A stretch of DNA of 64,000 nt from Sipunculus nudus (GCA_026874595.1 CM049314.1:24751729-24815728); one strand, 5' to 3'; shown: positions 13,001-28,000, numbered from the stretch's first letter. Notes: a model not told the origin generated them from the sequence alone. A program made the numbers and translations.

Positions 13001-16000
13001 GTTAAGTGGCAAGGTAAATGTCAAAAGAAGGCCCTGCTGGGATTCGAACCCAGGATCTCCTGTTTACTAGACAGGCGCTTTAACCAACTAAGCCACAGAG
13101 CCAGTTGAAGGGAAGAGCCCATTACATTGAAGAAATTTATATAGGTAGATTGTCTGGGGCCAAAGTGTTAAGCGGTCATCAGGTGCAGTGCAGCCAGGTG
13201 TGTAATTACCTTTGACCTGCAGTTGGGGACCATGTGCCTTCTGATGTGTGCTGAGGGACCACTGTGTATGGATATGCAGATTGTATTGATTTATGTATGG
13301 CCTGGCTCCCCAGGAGTAACTGAAGTGTGAGGTGATATCAATAAACATTACAGTTGGGGTTCTCCATCCAGACCTGTCTCTGCTTTTTTCAATGTAACAT
13401 TTTCTTTAGAAAAGGAGTTAATTTTATTTTCTGCTACAGACTGTATTTTCTTTCTGTGTGTATAAATATTGTAGCACTGCCTATTCTTTGCCAGACAAAG
13501 CAATAATGAATAAAAATACTGATATGTAATTTACAAAGCATTAGTTATATGAGGGTCATCCATAATATTACTTTGTTTTACTAGACCATTATTTGACCTG
13601 TATTTGACCCCCATTCTGAAAATTAAACAAATTATTCTGTTCTCCTTTTAAATTTGATATAAATGAAAATGAGAGCAAGTTTACCATAGAAAGGTTCAGT
13701 GCCTCATATTGTACTTTATAAGACCCATTTTGATTAAGACCATTTGTAATGGTGCATCTCTCAGTCTTTGATATGGACTGATTGATATAATCTGTTTGTC
13801 AATCCCACAGTTTTTTTCTGATAAATAAATATATATATATATTAATAATCATATTAACTTTTTATTGTTACAAAAGATGCCAGGTCTGTCTTTTAATTAA
13901 AAAACCTTAACACCTTTCAGTGAATTTCTTATTTATTTTAAAATGAATAAATCATATTAGTATTATTTATAACATTTATGTATATGATTTAATTCTTACA
14001 TATTTCATTGATTGGCTAATAGGTTGGTCTTACTTGCAATGTATTTTATTCTTTTTTTTCCACAGAAGAGGAGGAGACTTCTGCTTTGGGTGCCACTGGA
14101 AACCTGGGGTAAGTAATAATGGCATAAAGCATGAATAAAAAGCTTTTATGTAAATTAATTCATAGTGTACTAGTTGACAAATTCTCACAAAATAAAAGTA
14201 TGGTTAATATATTTATATATTATGCTAAATAGTTAAAACATTTTTATGACATTTTCAATAATTATAACAATTGTTATATAATGAAATAATTGTATCACTG
14301 GTCATAGTTTCAAATGATTTTATGAATTCTTAAATGTGTGGAATCATAATTATCATGAATTTTATAATTCATAGTAAGTTAAGAGAATTTCCCTAATTGA
14401 TAAGAGAATCAGAATAAGTCATAGATTCTACTTTTATAAATTTTTCCCTATGTTTAATGTTTGAATATGCCTGTATGAAAATTCATGGTTTTTGAAGACA
14501 CGACCTCAAAAAAAATCACTTTGGATACAATATCAATAGGGTTTGATTTTGAAGTATTCTGTTGTTACCCCATAATGGTAAGTTTGAGCAGTGTGGTTAT
14601 TTAAACACCACCTTTCGTCTGGTAAATGCTTGATGAATTGTACCCATGTGATAATTGTCTGACAGATTTTATATGTTACCCATATTTTAAGTATTTTTAA
14701 GTCTTTTCTTTTGGTTTGATGCAGTAATACACTGAGTGAGACAGGGGGCAGCACCTGGCTTATAGACCGTCAGAACATTGATCCCAATGTTATAAAGACA
14801 ACAAGGGATGAACTAAGCAGTATTCTTAATGAGGAGCTGTCAAGGATGGGGGTTCCACAGGTGAGGGTTACATACAGCACAGCAGTGGTGTAGGACTCAA
14901 GTCTGGACTTGGACTCTGGTTAACTATTTTAGGGACTTGGACTTAGACTGGAAGGACCCTAACTCACACTTGTACTCAGATATAAAGACTCAAGAAATCA
15001 GGCCGATTCCATCAGAAGAACTGTCAGATACTTAAAAGACAAATATGCAAAACACCATACAGAGTGTTATCTATTAAAACATTGAAAATATATATACCAG
15101 GCTTTTGCTCGATCTACATTGGCACCTACTGTTAAGTGTTATTTAACATTCAAGAAAAAGCATGTATTAACTAACATTAAAGTACACATGCAGATTTCAA
15201 GTTTGAATTTCTTTTAATAAGGATTTATTGGACTCTGACTTGGTTTCCAAATGAATCAGACTTGAAGAAGGGGGATTTGGACTTGGAGCTTGAGGACTCA
15301 CTCTTGGACATGGACTTGAGTGCCCAGGACTTTGACTTGCATGGTGTGGATTCGACTACATGACTGATTGAATAGTAATAGTGATTTGGATATTAATATG
15401 ATTTTAATTAGTTTACCTACACTGAAACATTAAAAATCTCTTTTATAATCTTGTAAAGGCTAAGTCACTTATAAAAATGAAGGTTACTTGAGAACAAATG
15501 GTTTTGATAGAGACCTTGCCAATCAGTGGGTTATGTTACACAATAACAAACCTTATAAATATTGTGACTTTAGTGCCTTAGTTTTCCAGAGTTCTTCAGG
15601 AATGATTGGTAATGCATCTAAAAATGGCCCCTCTCATGTGATTTGCAAAGGTGCAGATGGAGTCATGTTCTGATCAGATTCTTCTCTGACCAATGAACAT
15701 TTTCTACAGTTAAACCTTGACTAACGACCACCTCTGTTTATCATCCACTTCAAAATAAAGACCAATTGTTCATGGTCCTGATTCTTGTATACTATATTTC
15801 AAACCTTGCTTAGATTACCACCTAAAAATATGACCATTTATTGAAGTCCCAATAGTGGTCATAATTTCGAGGTTGTACTGTATATAGGATAATCAGAGAC
15901 ATGCTTTAACAAACACTTCTCACCAATTTATAAATACAGTGACATCTGATGATAACCACACAATATTCAACTGTGTATCACGTTGTATCTGTGGTGCATT

Positions 16001-19000
16001 GTCTCAGCCCTTTCCATTGAGAAAAGACCTTGTTTAAAATCTAAATGTTATTAAAGGGACCTATTCACATAACAGGTATGTTAAATATACTTACAATTTA
16101 GTTTGTTTTCCTTAAAATGTGATGGTATCTGCAAATATTTTGTTCTTAAACCATTTGGCTACTTCTGTACACGAATGGAAATAAACTTACTTCAGGTGTG
16201 ATCAGTTGCATTAAACATAAACATAGCATACACACACACCTTCTGAAATCAAGATTTTTCGTGCTTCAAAGTTAACAAATCCTTCTGATGCGTTTCTTTT
16301 TCATGTTTCTTCTCCTTGCTTGGGAGTGGTCACACACAAGGCCAAACCTCTGGTCACGCAGTCTTATATGGTTATCAGACAATCAGGGACCGTGTTTACT
16401 TAAAGTTAAAAACAGAACTATAAAAACATATAAAACAGGTGAATTTGAGATATTATTTCTGGGCTACCTGGATGATTTACATAGCAAATATTGCATTCAA
16501 CCAAAATGAACTAATACTGAGATAATACAGATTATGTACCTTTAAACTTTTTTGCAGGGATCCCAGGGTGTGAAACTGGAGTTTGCTAAGAAGCAGCTGG
16601 ACATTTTGGCCAATAAAAGACAGCAAACAGGAAAGGTTAGATACCAGTCATCTGTATTAACAGAGTGCTCAGTATATCTAACATATAAAGGTTAAAACCA
16701 TATGTATAAAGATTCTCTGACGCGAGTTTACAACTTTGTTAAAGCTCGATGGATATCTTTATCAGCATATATTAATTGGCCATGCATGTTACCAACCAGA
16801 TACAGAGCTCCTGGTATACTTGATATGACACGTGATCCAAGGTCCATGAGGCCCCAAAACTAGGACAGTAAAGTAGGACAATTATATAAGACATTGTAGG
16901 CAAAATTATTTGTATCGCTGATAGAGGAAAAAAAAAAGTCTCAAAAACGTCCCATTTGCTGTTTGTGTTAAGGGAAATGGTGTAAATGTTGCTGCATGCA
17001 TGATTCACCTGGTATATAATGAACAAATTAAGTCTTACAGACTAATTATGCCTCGTTGTTGACTTGAGCCTTTTGTGGTATACCCTTTTTATTTAATGAC
17101 CATGGTTATGATCATGTCTTTCTTTCCAGAAATACAAAAATTTCTTTGAGATCCGTCGTCAGCATGCAACAGAAGTTGAACAACAAGCGATGGAAAAGCT
17201 CCAGATGCAAGCTAAGTCTCCTAAACCTCCAGGTACATGACTTGAAGTGACATTTTGACACTCTGTATGACGTTGCTCATAATATAGATATATTGTCATT
17301 ATATTTTACATGCATGGTCCTTCCTCTTTGTTTTTGAGCATTCATTACTGGCAAAAAAACATGAAAGAATTACAAGTTCATAGCAAAACTTTGATATCTT
17401 TATCATAATTGTTGGTGGTGCTAATCCTTTGTGGTCAAACCTCAGAAGTGCTTGATTTTGGTTTTGAAGTGTTGGGAACAAGGGGGGTCTGAGTTCCATA
17501 TTTTCCCATAAATCCTGATAAATATCACATTATTTTGAGAGGGCTATCACAGGGATGGACCCATCTATCAGAAAATATACCCATGTACCCAGATTGGCTC
17601 ATTTAAAACCCTGCCAGGTGTGAACATGGCCCATGGAAAACCAGTCCAGGATGATGTTGCACAGACCTATCTCAACACAAGAATGGGTGATAAATTAGTC
17701 TAAACTACAGAAGTGTAAAGATGGCTCTCAGGTGGTTAAATTGAGGCCGTCTGGAACCTCAGCACTCCTTTATTGGCCTGTGAACTGTAAGGACCCTTAG
17801 AATCAGTTCAGTTATCAATTCTTGACCTTCCATTCAGTTCTCGATTCAGTTCCTACTTTAGTATTAAATTTCCGACTTTTTAAAATAGAAAAGTAATTTT
17901 CCCCAAATGGATGTTAGTTAATTTCAGAAAATAAAAGAAAAGCAAAGCTCTCTCTCTGTTTGTCACGGCCATTTATGTTTCTATGCAGAAGGAGTGGTCC
18001 ACCAGAGGACGTTTAGGACACATACACAAAGAAGAGCTGTGACATTGAGGAAATTTCTGTCAAATTTTAGAGCTCACCCAGGATGGTACATGCCAAACAA
18101 ATAATAATCAGAATGAATCGATTCAGAGGTTAATTATTGATTACAATTTCATCAAGGGCTTGCAATTCAATGCATCAATTTCTTGATGCATCGTTGCACC
18201 CCTACGCCTTAAGCAGGCGAAATCAAAGGGTGAGGTAGTGTTTAATGTTCTATGATAGAAAAAAATGACTGATGATCAATGATAAATCCATTATTTTATG
18301 TACTTTCTGAATTTTCATGGAATCTGCTATATATCTGAAGATTTAAACTCAAACTCAAACTTTAAACTTTAACTTAAACTCAAAATACCTTCATTCCTGA
18401 GTATTCACTCGAAGACACGATAAATCATGTTAGAGTAGTAATCATACATGTCAGATGTTGTTTTGGTTTGTATAATAACAATATCTGACAGGTGGTTGAT
18501 TTTAAATGGATACTAATAATGAAATACATGTTTACAGTAATGCTGAAAGGTCAAGGTAACAGCTGGCTTGTTTAAACTTGTCTGCTGCACACAGTTTAGT
18601 TTTCAACTTTACCACTACTTATCTTGCCTCTTTATTTCACTGACAGAATTGGAATATATATTAATCTACATTATAACCTGACTTTTCTACATGTGTATAC
18701 ATTATTGTTAGTGATTGATTAAACAATTGTGATACCAGTTAAATGGATTAAGAAAAGAAACCAAACATTAATGTAAATGATTAATCTGTACAACACCAAT
18801 AATAGTTCATAAAATAAAGAGAAATCTATAGATGATAGGGAAGAATAGCTAAAAGTTATATGTTTATTGTTGCCTTGTTAAGTGCAGTGCATTTATCAAT
18901 GTTCACTGTTTTGTAATGGTGCAGAGATTTTAATCTGATTATCTGATGATTCCTGGATCACTGGCACATTGTGTCACAGAGTCACTGGTACTTATTTCCC

Positions 19001-22000
19001 ATGAAGTTTAGTTGTATTTCATGGCTGTGGTGCATCTTGTGTTGATTTGAGTTATTGCACATTTAGTCTGATAGAAATTCAACTGGCTTGATCACTGGCA
19101 CATGCGAATTGGAGTCTTTGCATTTGAATAGTTATCAGATTTATACTGAATTTAGTTCAGTTTGAAATGAATGCATCAAAACAGTTACATAACAGAGGCT
19201 GAAATATATTGACATACTATTTGTGCATGTTAAGTTGTATTCCAAACGTAGCATTCATTACTTCATTTAGGTATTTACAGTTTCCTGTATGGTTCATATT
19301 TTGTAGGCCATGGGATGGCAAGGACGCCCCGTGGACGATCCAGAGAGGATATATCCCTCGGTTCCACACTGATGTCCACAGGCCAAATGAGTACAGCAGA
19401 ACTTGTAGCAGCACAAGCACAGAGCCATCTAGCAGCATCCCCGCAGATCCAGAAACAGAGACAAAAGAGTGACCTCACATACCATCAAGCCCCCCGCCAG
19501 CACGAGGAACCGCCTAAGCCAGTGCCGCGTGGTGCCAGTCCATCCAAAATGATGGCAACCACCTCCACCATGTCTTCCACCGGCCGCTCTTACACTTTAA
19601 ACAGTACAGGGTAAGGTTACATACTGGAAAAGTTAAAACGTATAGATAGTGTGCCGTTCCTACACCTTTAACAGTGATGGGTAAGGTAAGGTTACGTACT
19701 GAAAGGGGTAAAGGGTATACAAACTGTGCTGGGCCTCATATACTATGGTTGCCTTTTTATTCATGAAGGTTTTAATTTTTTTATATTTGTGAATGAGAAA
19801 TAATTGCAAATATGAACCCCGGGGAATATGATGCCTCGTACACTTAGATGAACAAGAGGATATGATGTATCTGCAGAAATTGATTAGTTTATCACACCTC
19901 TTGAAACCTGGTTTGTGAATCAGCAACCTAATCTGTGCATGGTATTTGAACCGGCCCATGCAAACATATTAATTATTATAATAATATAATGACTGTGACA
20001 GAAATAAATGAGATTGATCAATATCATATAATAAATATAAATACTGGTGAACTTCAATTTTATTTTATTCTGGTGCGATTGCAAAAATGAAACCCTCGCA
20101 AAAAGTTCAAAATGAAGAAATAGTGAAATTTCAGCCTCGTGACTGTGACATGGGGTTGAAGTTTCATGTTCTCACTGTACAGTAACCTATAGTTTATTGT
20201 GTTAGACAACAATCATGTATATTCAAAGGTTTATTAATAATATTTCTCATTTGTATTTGTTAACTTAAACATACAGGTAATCTAAGAAAGAGTTGTTATC
20301 AATATGATTTATTTCTCCAGTAAAGAAAAATGCTCACTGAAGGTTCTTTTTGAACATACTTGCCCAGTAAGGCAATAAGGGACCTATTTTTGGTAGCCCT
20401 ACCTCCTGGAACTATTACTTGCCTAGGGCAAGCGGTCTATGGTTAATGCCGTTTCCTGTTTAATATAAAATATTAGAATTTATTTTTGTGATTTTCTCTT
20501 TTGTAGGTCTGCAAGCCAATGGGAGTCTGATACAGATGACGATGATCTTGATGATGTGGATGGTCAGTACCAAAGGCCAAAGGTCAACATAGTGAATAAG
20601 GGTAACCAAAGCACCCCTCAGAGACCAGTAAACAATGCACAAAAACTCACCAGTACCCCTCTGAAGCAGGAAAGTGTCTCTAACAAGCAGCAGAGCGCCC
20701 CCTACAGGCAGGATTTAGAAGAAGATAGTGACTGGGACTCAGCCAGGTGATTAACATTATTAGTTCCCTCTGTTAATTTATGCCATGATGTAGCGTCTGC
20801 GGTGTATTGCTGCAGCTATCAGCACTACATTTTTTAGACATAGTGACTTATATGCAGAGCTAAGCTTGTCAATGGTTTCACATAAGCGGACCTACTTTTT
20901 TTGCCAGCCAAAAAGAATTTCCTGCATTTTCTAAGATAATATGTGTTGCATGTTGCTGGTAACACAATGCATGTTTACTGTCCAGTTGTTATTTCATGGC
21001 TTAAAATACATGATAAAATAAAACTGATAAATAGTTGTTGTGAAATTTTGACTGAAAATTAGTACCTGTGATAAGATGTGTAATGGAATTTCAGACATGT
21101 CCTAAATTTAATACAGCCACCAGGAAGCCATCTTGAAATTCCTATTGTAGCATAACCCTACTTGAATACCTATAAGGTTCTAATAATATCTAGTTTATTA
21201 CCTTAATTTTATTGTTATACTACGGCATCCCATTAGGTAAATGTTACGTTATTGAGTAAATTTTGATGTATATTGCTCAACAATGTGGCAGCTGGCAGAG
21301 TTAATGTTATATCCTTCATCCCTAAGGTATATCTATATTTATTATTGATTTTTCATCGTCTTTTTTGCAGTGAGTTACAGGAGATTGGACCAAAAAGTGT
21401 GACTAATGCTGAAAGTCGCTTGAGCTCACAGCAAGCACAGCAAAGGGATACATATCAGTCTCCGTCAGTCAAGATGGCCGCACCGCGAGGAGAGATGGTT
21501 TCCAGTCTCACTAAGTCTATAGAAATGCAGCTGCAGGTCAGAGAGGCTCACATTTAATTTTAAGGCTGATATACAGCTAAAGCTTGTATTCCATATTTGC
21601 GTATACAGTGCTTCCTTGTATGCAGGACATGTCCATATAGAAAACTGACAGACAGTCAAATAAACATAATGAGAATTATCAAGGTAAATATATTGTGTTA
21701 AAGTGTATATTTCAAATTTAAATGAGAAACATGCAACAATCTGTTCCCATTACTCAGAAAATTTTGGCCCTGTTTCTGTCCCTGCTGGCCATATAGGGGA
21801 AAGGTAGCATTTGCAGCCATTTAATAAGGAAAGTTAGTCAGAACAAAAGTAATTTAACTACAGTGATATCTCACTAACAAGACCACCTGCAGCACCAGCC
21901 AAAGTTGTCGTGCTAGCGGGGAGTTCTTGTTTACGGGGGTTTTTATGATGAATTACATTGGTCCAGGACAAGAAAAGTGATCGTATGAGCAGAGGCGCTT

Positions 22001-25000
22001 ATGATAACATACTGGTCATCAATGAGATTTCAATGTACTATGTTTGTAGTGAAGCAAAATGTCCAAATAGTTATCTTAATAATTCCCTTGTTTTTGCTGA
22101 TGCTGTAGGGACGAGGAAATAAGAAGCTGGCTGGTGCTGTGGACACTATGCACGCCGGGCAGTCAGAGAAAAAGGTCAGTTACATTATAATGGTAGGATT
22201 TTTAGTCTTTGGGTAGGATATAGCCCATTGATTACATTGTTTGATTTAGAATCAGAATTCCTCTGTTCAAACTTTGCCAGTGCTGCAAACAGGCTTGGGT
22301 CAAGTACGTGTACTTGTACTTGGTACTTGTACTCAAGTACAAAATTTTCAGTACTTGGCCTGTACTTGTACTTGGTACTTTTTACCAAGTACAGTACTTG
22401 TACTGTACTTGTACATGCAAAAAATGTACTTGAAAAATCAGGTACGTTTCAAGTTCTAGTCAAATACATGTATTTTTTAAAATTATTTTGAATACAGAGC
22501 GTATGGATTGATGGATGTGAGACAAGATGTACATGTCACGATAATAATAGCCTACACTATTTAACATCAAACATGCAAATTGCTTTTTTAATTAAAAGTA
22601 CTTGTACTTGTACTCTAGTACAGACCCCTGTACTTGTACTTGTACTCAAGTAAATTGAAAAATTGTGTACTTGTACTTGTACTTGACAAATTCTGAAGTA
22701 CTTGTACTTGTACTCAAGTACTGACCCCCTGTACTTGACCCAAGCCTGGCCTGGCTGCAAAAGATGAAATGGTGAGATTTTGATAAAACCGCAGAGATGT
22801 GCTGTAATTTTATATCTGTAGGTTATGAATTCTGGATTATGCATGGGAAACGTGCATGGCAAAAGTCTGTCAAGGTATTTAGATATTTCTTTGCAAATTA
22901 ATATGAGCTAGTGTGTCGGAGATTGTACTTCTTTAATGTCTTCTCACATACATCAAATTAAAATTGTTTAGGATATCATTGCTTTGTGTCAAATAAAAAG
23001 TATCTCCCTCTGTCTTCTCAAAATAACAAAAAAAAAACCAGTGTTTAAATATATTTTTTATCTTTCTTTCAGGGAACTATTGTTGATGACTTTGATGATG
23101 ATGATGACTTCTCAGTTTCTTCACTTGATGATAACATCCCTCCTCAGCAGACTCCAGCTAGGTAAGGGAATCAATATATATTATCAATATTTATCATAGC
23201 TACTTCATATGTTACATAATATTTTTTTCAAGAGAAATTAAGATACTTTTATCATAAATCATCTTGTTGAGGGCTATAGACATAAAATTTTGCCCCCAGA
23301 TGGATCAGGCAAAGATCTTTTGTAAACCTGGTCATAAGCAGAGGAAAATCCTCTATTTTAGTCAAAGCTTAAAAACAAAAACATTTGAGCAGGGCAAATT
23401 AGATATGTGTTATTTTATTTGAGTGTGAAATTTGGCATGTATGTAGTAGAACTTAAATTAGCTCTTTTGTTGTTTCAGTAGAGCAAGGTTTTGTGACAGT
23501 ACTTGATTAGGACATAATTATTGCATTACTTCTTAATATTTGACACATGTTTATTGATAGACGTCAGCCATCCAGACAGAGTGCAGGAACAGATATGTCA
23601 GCCAACATGTCCAGTAATACATATGGCACCAGCCAATGGGGGTCATCATCCAGGGGTGAGTGCTTATGAATATTCATAAATTAATAAATATTTAGATATT
23701 AGAAACAAGTCGTGGTATGGTGCTAGAACTAGAATTAGCAAGTCTAGCTGTTATTGAATAACATTTTTTTTCAGTTACTTTATGCATTTGCTTATTTTTT
23801 CTGACAGCTTATGCTTGTATTGATGGAGCTTGTAGCGTGATCCTTTGTGAATGATTAATTTCATGTTTTTCCTTCTTTCAGACCGGGGGGGGGGGAGGTT
23901 GATGCCTCTGTCACTACTCCTTTGGATTGTCTCCCTTACATATTCTCAGCATACTCGTACAAGGCCTGTGCTCACTGCTTATCTCACACACAAGTCCATT
24001 TAAGAGCCTGTGAAAATGTGTCCCCAGAATTTTGTAATTTTTGCTCTTCTTTCGGTTTCCTTGTAGCTTTTCTGTTTCTTCATGCACTTTTTATATGCCC
24101 GTCTATGACATGACGTATTATGGTATACCCAAGGTTAGTCCATCAGTCCTTTAACTGTAAGTGTCACAGTGATAACATACCAGGGCTTTAATCGATTTTC
24201 ACAAAACTCAACATAACTACTTTACAATAGATATCTTGCCTGATTTTGATTATAGGCAAAATCAACACATATTTAATGAGGTCAGAGGTCATGAGGCTAC
24301 TTGGTGGTGTTGCTGCAATAACTTATCAGAAATATGATGGATTTTGATGATATTACCCAATATAATATCTCGCTTCAGTTCGATTCCCAGCAAAATCGAT
24401 GCATATTTAATGAGGTCAGAGGTCACCAGACTTTGGTGAACCTGTAATGACTTACCATAAATCTGATTGAAAATTCATGAAACTCATTATGAATATTAAC
24501 CAATACAGTTTCTCACCTGAATTTAATTCTTCGCAAAATTCATGCATATTTAAGGAGGTCAGTGGTCACAGGGGATAAGACGGGCGTATTATTCATGTTT
24601 GCAGTGCTCTTGTTAAAATTCTCATTCTGCATATCTATATTCCAACATAAACTTTTATTTTTACTGCAATTTGTTGTGTCTGCTTTCCTAAGATTCTGCA
24701 TTTCCTTTTTATTTCTTCTGCATTTCTTTCACTCCCTTTAAATTATTTTCTGTAGTTAAGCATTTTTCTGCCTCTGTCACTGTTTATGCAACATGTTCTT
24801 AGGAGCAGTTATCATAGTGTTGCTGTAATGCTTTTGTTGTATTTTCTATGCAAATAAATGTTGCTGTCATGCTTTTGTTGTAACTTTCATACAAATAAAT
24901 GTTGAGGTTTGCAAAATATTATATCTCCTGTTATATAATTGAAATATATTGTAATGATACATTCACAAGATCACCAGGCCATCATTTAATGCATTAAGAT

Positions 25001-28000
25001 TTGTTATCCCATACTGAGTTTGCCCTGCATGTTTTGAATAGGTCAGCATGCATAAATGAATATTGTACTTTATGATCTGTCACCACTAGTTCTGTTGTTA
25101 CTGTTGAATACAGTAAAACGCTTCAGGGGTACCATTTGAAGTAACAGTACAAAGCCTTGATGTAAACATTAATTTGTGTTCAGGGTTAGCACAGGATGAC
25201 TTTACGTTGATTTCTTGCACAACCACTGTGGTAAAATAACCTCATTCAGTAGTCTAGAACATGGTTATGTCAGCACATCCTCCAATAAACAAGCTCTAGC
25301 TAAGCTATGCTCCCAGAGACCTTGCTCAACTAGGTTTGAATGAATTATGAATAAGCCTGCAAACAAAAGTAACAGTGCATAGTTGTCAAAAGTGTTCACA
25401 TGCTGAAAGAACAAGAACACATGCAACAGAAATTGGATAGGTTTACAAGCCTTTATATGACTGGTCATGTTGTTGATGAAATTCAAGCTTTCTAAGACCA
25501 TTGATCTAAAAAAAGCAACACATTTGTTTTGTTCAATGCATACAAGAAGCGTACACAATTCATTTGATTGGTCTGGATGTCTGATTCATAAAATAAGAAA
25601 TAGCTGAAACAGACAGGATTCTGATAGGTTTGTTAGCCTTCATATGATTTGTCAGTTTGTTGAATAAATTTTGGTTACCAAGACCATTGATCTGAAAAAA
25701 GCAACAGATTTGTTTAGGTCCGTCTGTATAGGGAGCATTCACAATTCTTTTGATTGGTTTGGTTGTCTAATTCATAATTAATGCTGGCAGTGCTGCCCAG
25801 TAGAGCAAGGTCTTTGGGAAAGTAGCTCAGTAAGAGCCTTGTTATAGAAGGGTCTGATGGCAGGGATTACTGTATATTCCAGGTATTTAACACGACTGAA
25901 CATTATGATGGTAATTCACAAGACAGGAATGCATTTTCTGATGTTATATTATTCTAGAACGACCAGTTGTATCTCCACGGAGACACAAAACCCCGGTCAC
26001 TGATAGCTCGGCCAGTGACTCGTTCCGAGGTAAATAATTGCAGTTGTATTAAAAAACTTCCCTCTTTCCTTCTCTCTATCATATAATTGTTTGAAGATTT
26101 ATTCCTATCTCTTACCCGTTCCCTTCTCTGGCACTGTTTTGATGATGTGAAATAATCTGTTTGAGTTTGATTTTAACTAACCATGAAAACCTGCTTCGTT
26201 TGCACCTATATATATATAGGATTAAAATATTATTCCCTTTTAATAATTATGTGAAAGAGATTATTTTTGCATCAAAATTGTATGCAGATCCCTTAAACTG
26301 ACTTCATGTCCCATCATGGCAATGTAATTAGGGCCAGCCTAGGAGGGTGCTTTACAGTAATCGGATTTTGTCTGTCCATTCATCATGTTCTATCATTTGC
26401 TTTATCTTAAGAACAATTCAAGATATTACCATGAAAATTTAACTGAGAATTGCACTCATTAGTCAGTGTGCCCTACCAAATTTCACACCCATTGGAAATA
26501 CATTATGGCCAACAGACAGCATGATAATATATATAAGGCTGAATAACAGGAGCAAAATGATTGTTGCTTATTTGCTTAGGAGATTACCAGTAGAATTAGG
26601 GACTGCTGTCAAAAGAAATTTGAATAATACCAAGAATATGACAATTTTATTACCCAATACTTTCAGTTGGTTATTATATAAATGTTAAATGAATTGGAAA
26701 CACAGATTGTTGAATTTAATTGTGGTATGACTTATTAATGCGTGCTTAGGCAAATTGATCTTCTAACTGCTGTTTTAAAGTCACTAATTGAATTAATTAC
26801 TGTATTAATTAAAATGTGAAGTCAATATTATGGTTATTGCATACATTCTGCTGATTTGAAAATAGCTATATCAGCACTGGCTGCAAATTTCTCTGTAAAA
26901 TCATTTTTAATAGTTTCATCTCAGCTTGTAAACTTTGCTTGTGTTTAAGTTCTGCAAATCAATATCTGTTCGATCTGCCAAAGTTTCTTTCATTTGAAAT
27001 ATTACTTTTTCAAAATATTTTTATACATTAAAATGGATTTTAGCTGTATGTCAATCTACCATACTACCTATTTGTCAGGGTAGTAGGACACTTATCAAGA
27101 GGTTTTGTAACTCTTTGTCCCATCTTCAATATGTTTCCTACAGACTTCACAGATTTTCCCCAAAATTTGTCTTCCCCATATATGCATACATAATTGATTA
27201 TGATCAATTACATGGATCATATCAGTGTAATTGATTATAATAAAAACGACCAGTCATTGATAACATTGATTAAATAGCACAACACTACTATCTTATAAGT
27301 GTAGTATTATCCAGTTATGTTATTCACCCATTGCCACACACCAGTATTGAACCCCTTGTTATAGCCATTAAGATTACACCATTAATCACCCATTATTATG
27401 GGTAGTAATAATGCATCAAATAATTGATGCTTTAAATAGAAACCTCTCATTTTAATTGTAATGGAGTAATTACCCCAGAATTAATTAATTTTGATAATTA
27501 TTTTCTCACATGTACATGTCATTGGAATCTGTGAGTTGTCAAATTTGACAGAGCACGCCACATTGTCGACGCTGTTTATTGTTTGTGCCCAGGATTTTGT
27601 TTCAGTGTTCCTCAGTGTTTTGCTCCACTCAGAATTAAAAAAAAATGAATACAGGAAGAGCTTTATCATCCTTTACTTGCTAAATTTAACTAACATTTAT
27701 TGTGTGGAGATATTACCTTTCTTCAGGTGAAAGTCTAAAATTTACAACTAAAGTAATAATTAAATCAAAGGTTAAGAATCAATAATTTAATCAATTTTAA
27801 AGCCCCTCACACTTCACATGTCTATTTATGGTATATTCAGGATCACCAGCACTATTTGTCCTACATAATGTTTTCCCAATAAATTCCTCTGTCCTCTGCC
27901 ACCCTTACCTAATACCAGTAATGTTGGTTATATTGACAACAGAATGGGTCAGTACTAAATGAACCTTCTCAGTGCCTTCATTAAACTTGTTGTAGTTAAG

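Larger units (their letters stand above)
2432..14065. other. DZIP1: Long DZIP1 intron (11.6 kb) holding repeats and two antisense tRNA genes
   Basis: This is the longest DZIP1 intron in the window. Much of its length is two satellites (3370-3690, 3998-4440) and a nested transposon pair (4790-9858). The part at 9860-14065 carries the two tRNA-Thr genes and otherwise AT-rich sequence with no feature I recognise. 2432-3369 shows only a G-run near 3199-3214. The acceptor at 14050-14065 has a good pyrimidine tract. Confidence 0.65.
23656..25957. other. DZIP1: DZIP1 intron with one MITE and two local duplications
   Basis: No exon is required here, since the 23655 to 25958 join is phase-compatible. 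Features are the element at 24095-24614, the tandem pair at 24819-24905 and the duplicated block at 25385-25770. Confidence 0.55.

Noticed and set aside
19209-19472. Alternative frames over exon g (19209-19472 plus, 19217-19438 and 19275-19478 minus).
   Set aside because: They are shadows of the coding exon in other frames; only the frame that joins in phase with both neighbours is kept.
23881-24113. Possible extra DZIP1 exon after TTCTTTCAG at 23872-23880, with an open frame.
   Set aside because: It starts in a G-run, contains no convincing donor, and the 23655-25958 junction is already phase-compatible. An exon here would have to keep phase 1.
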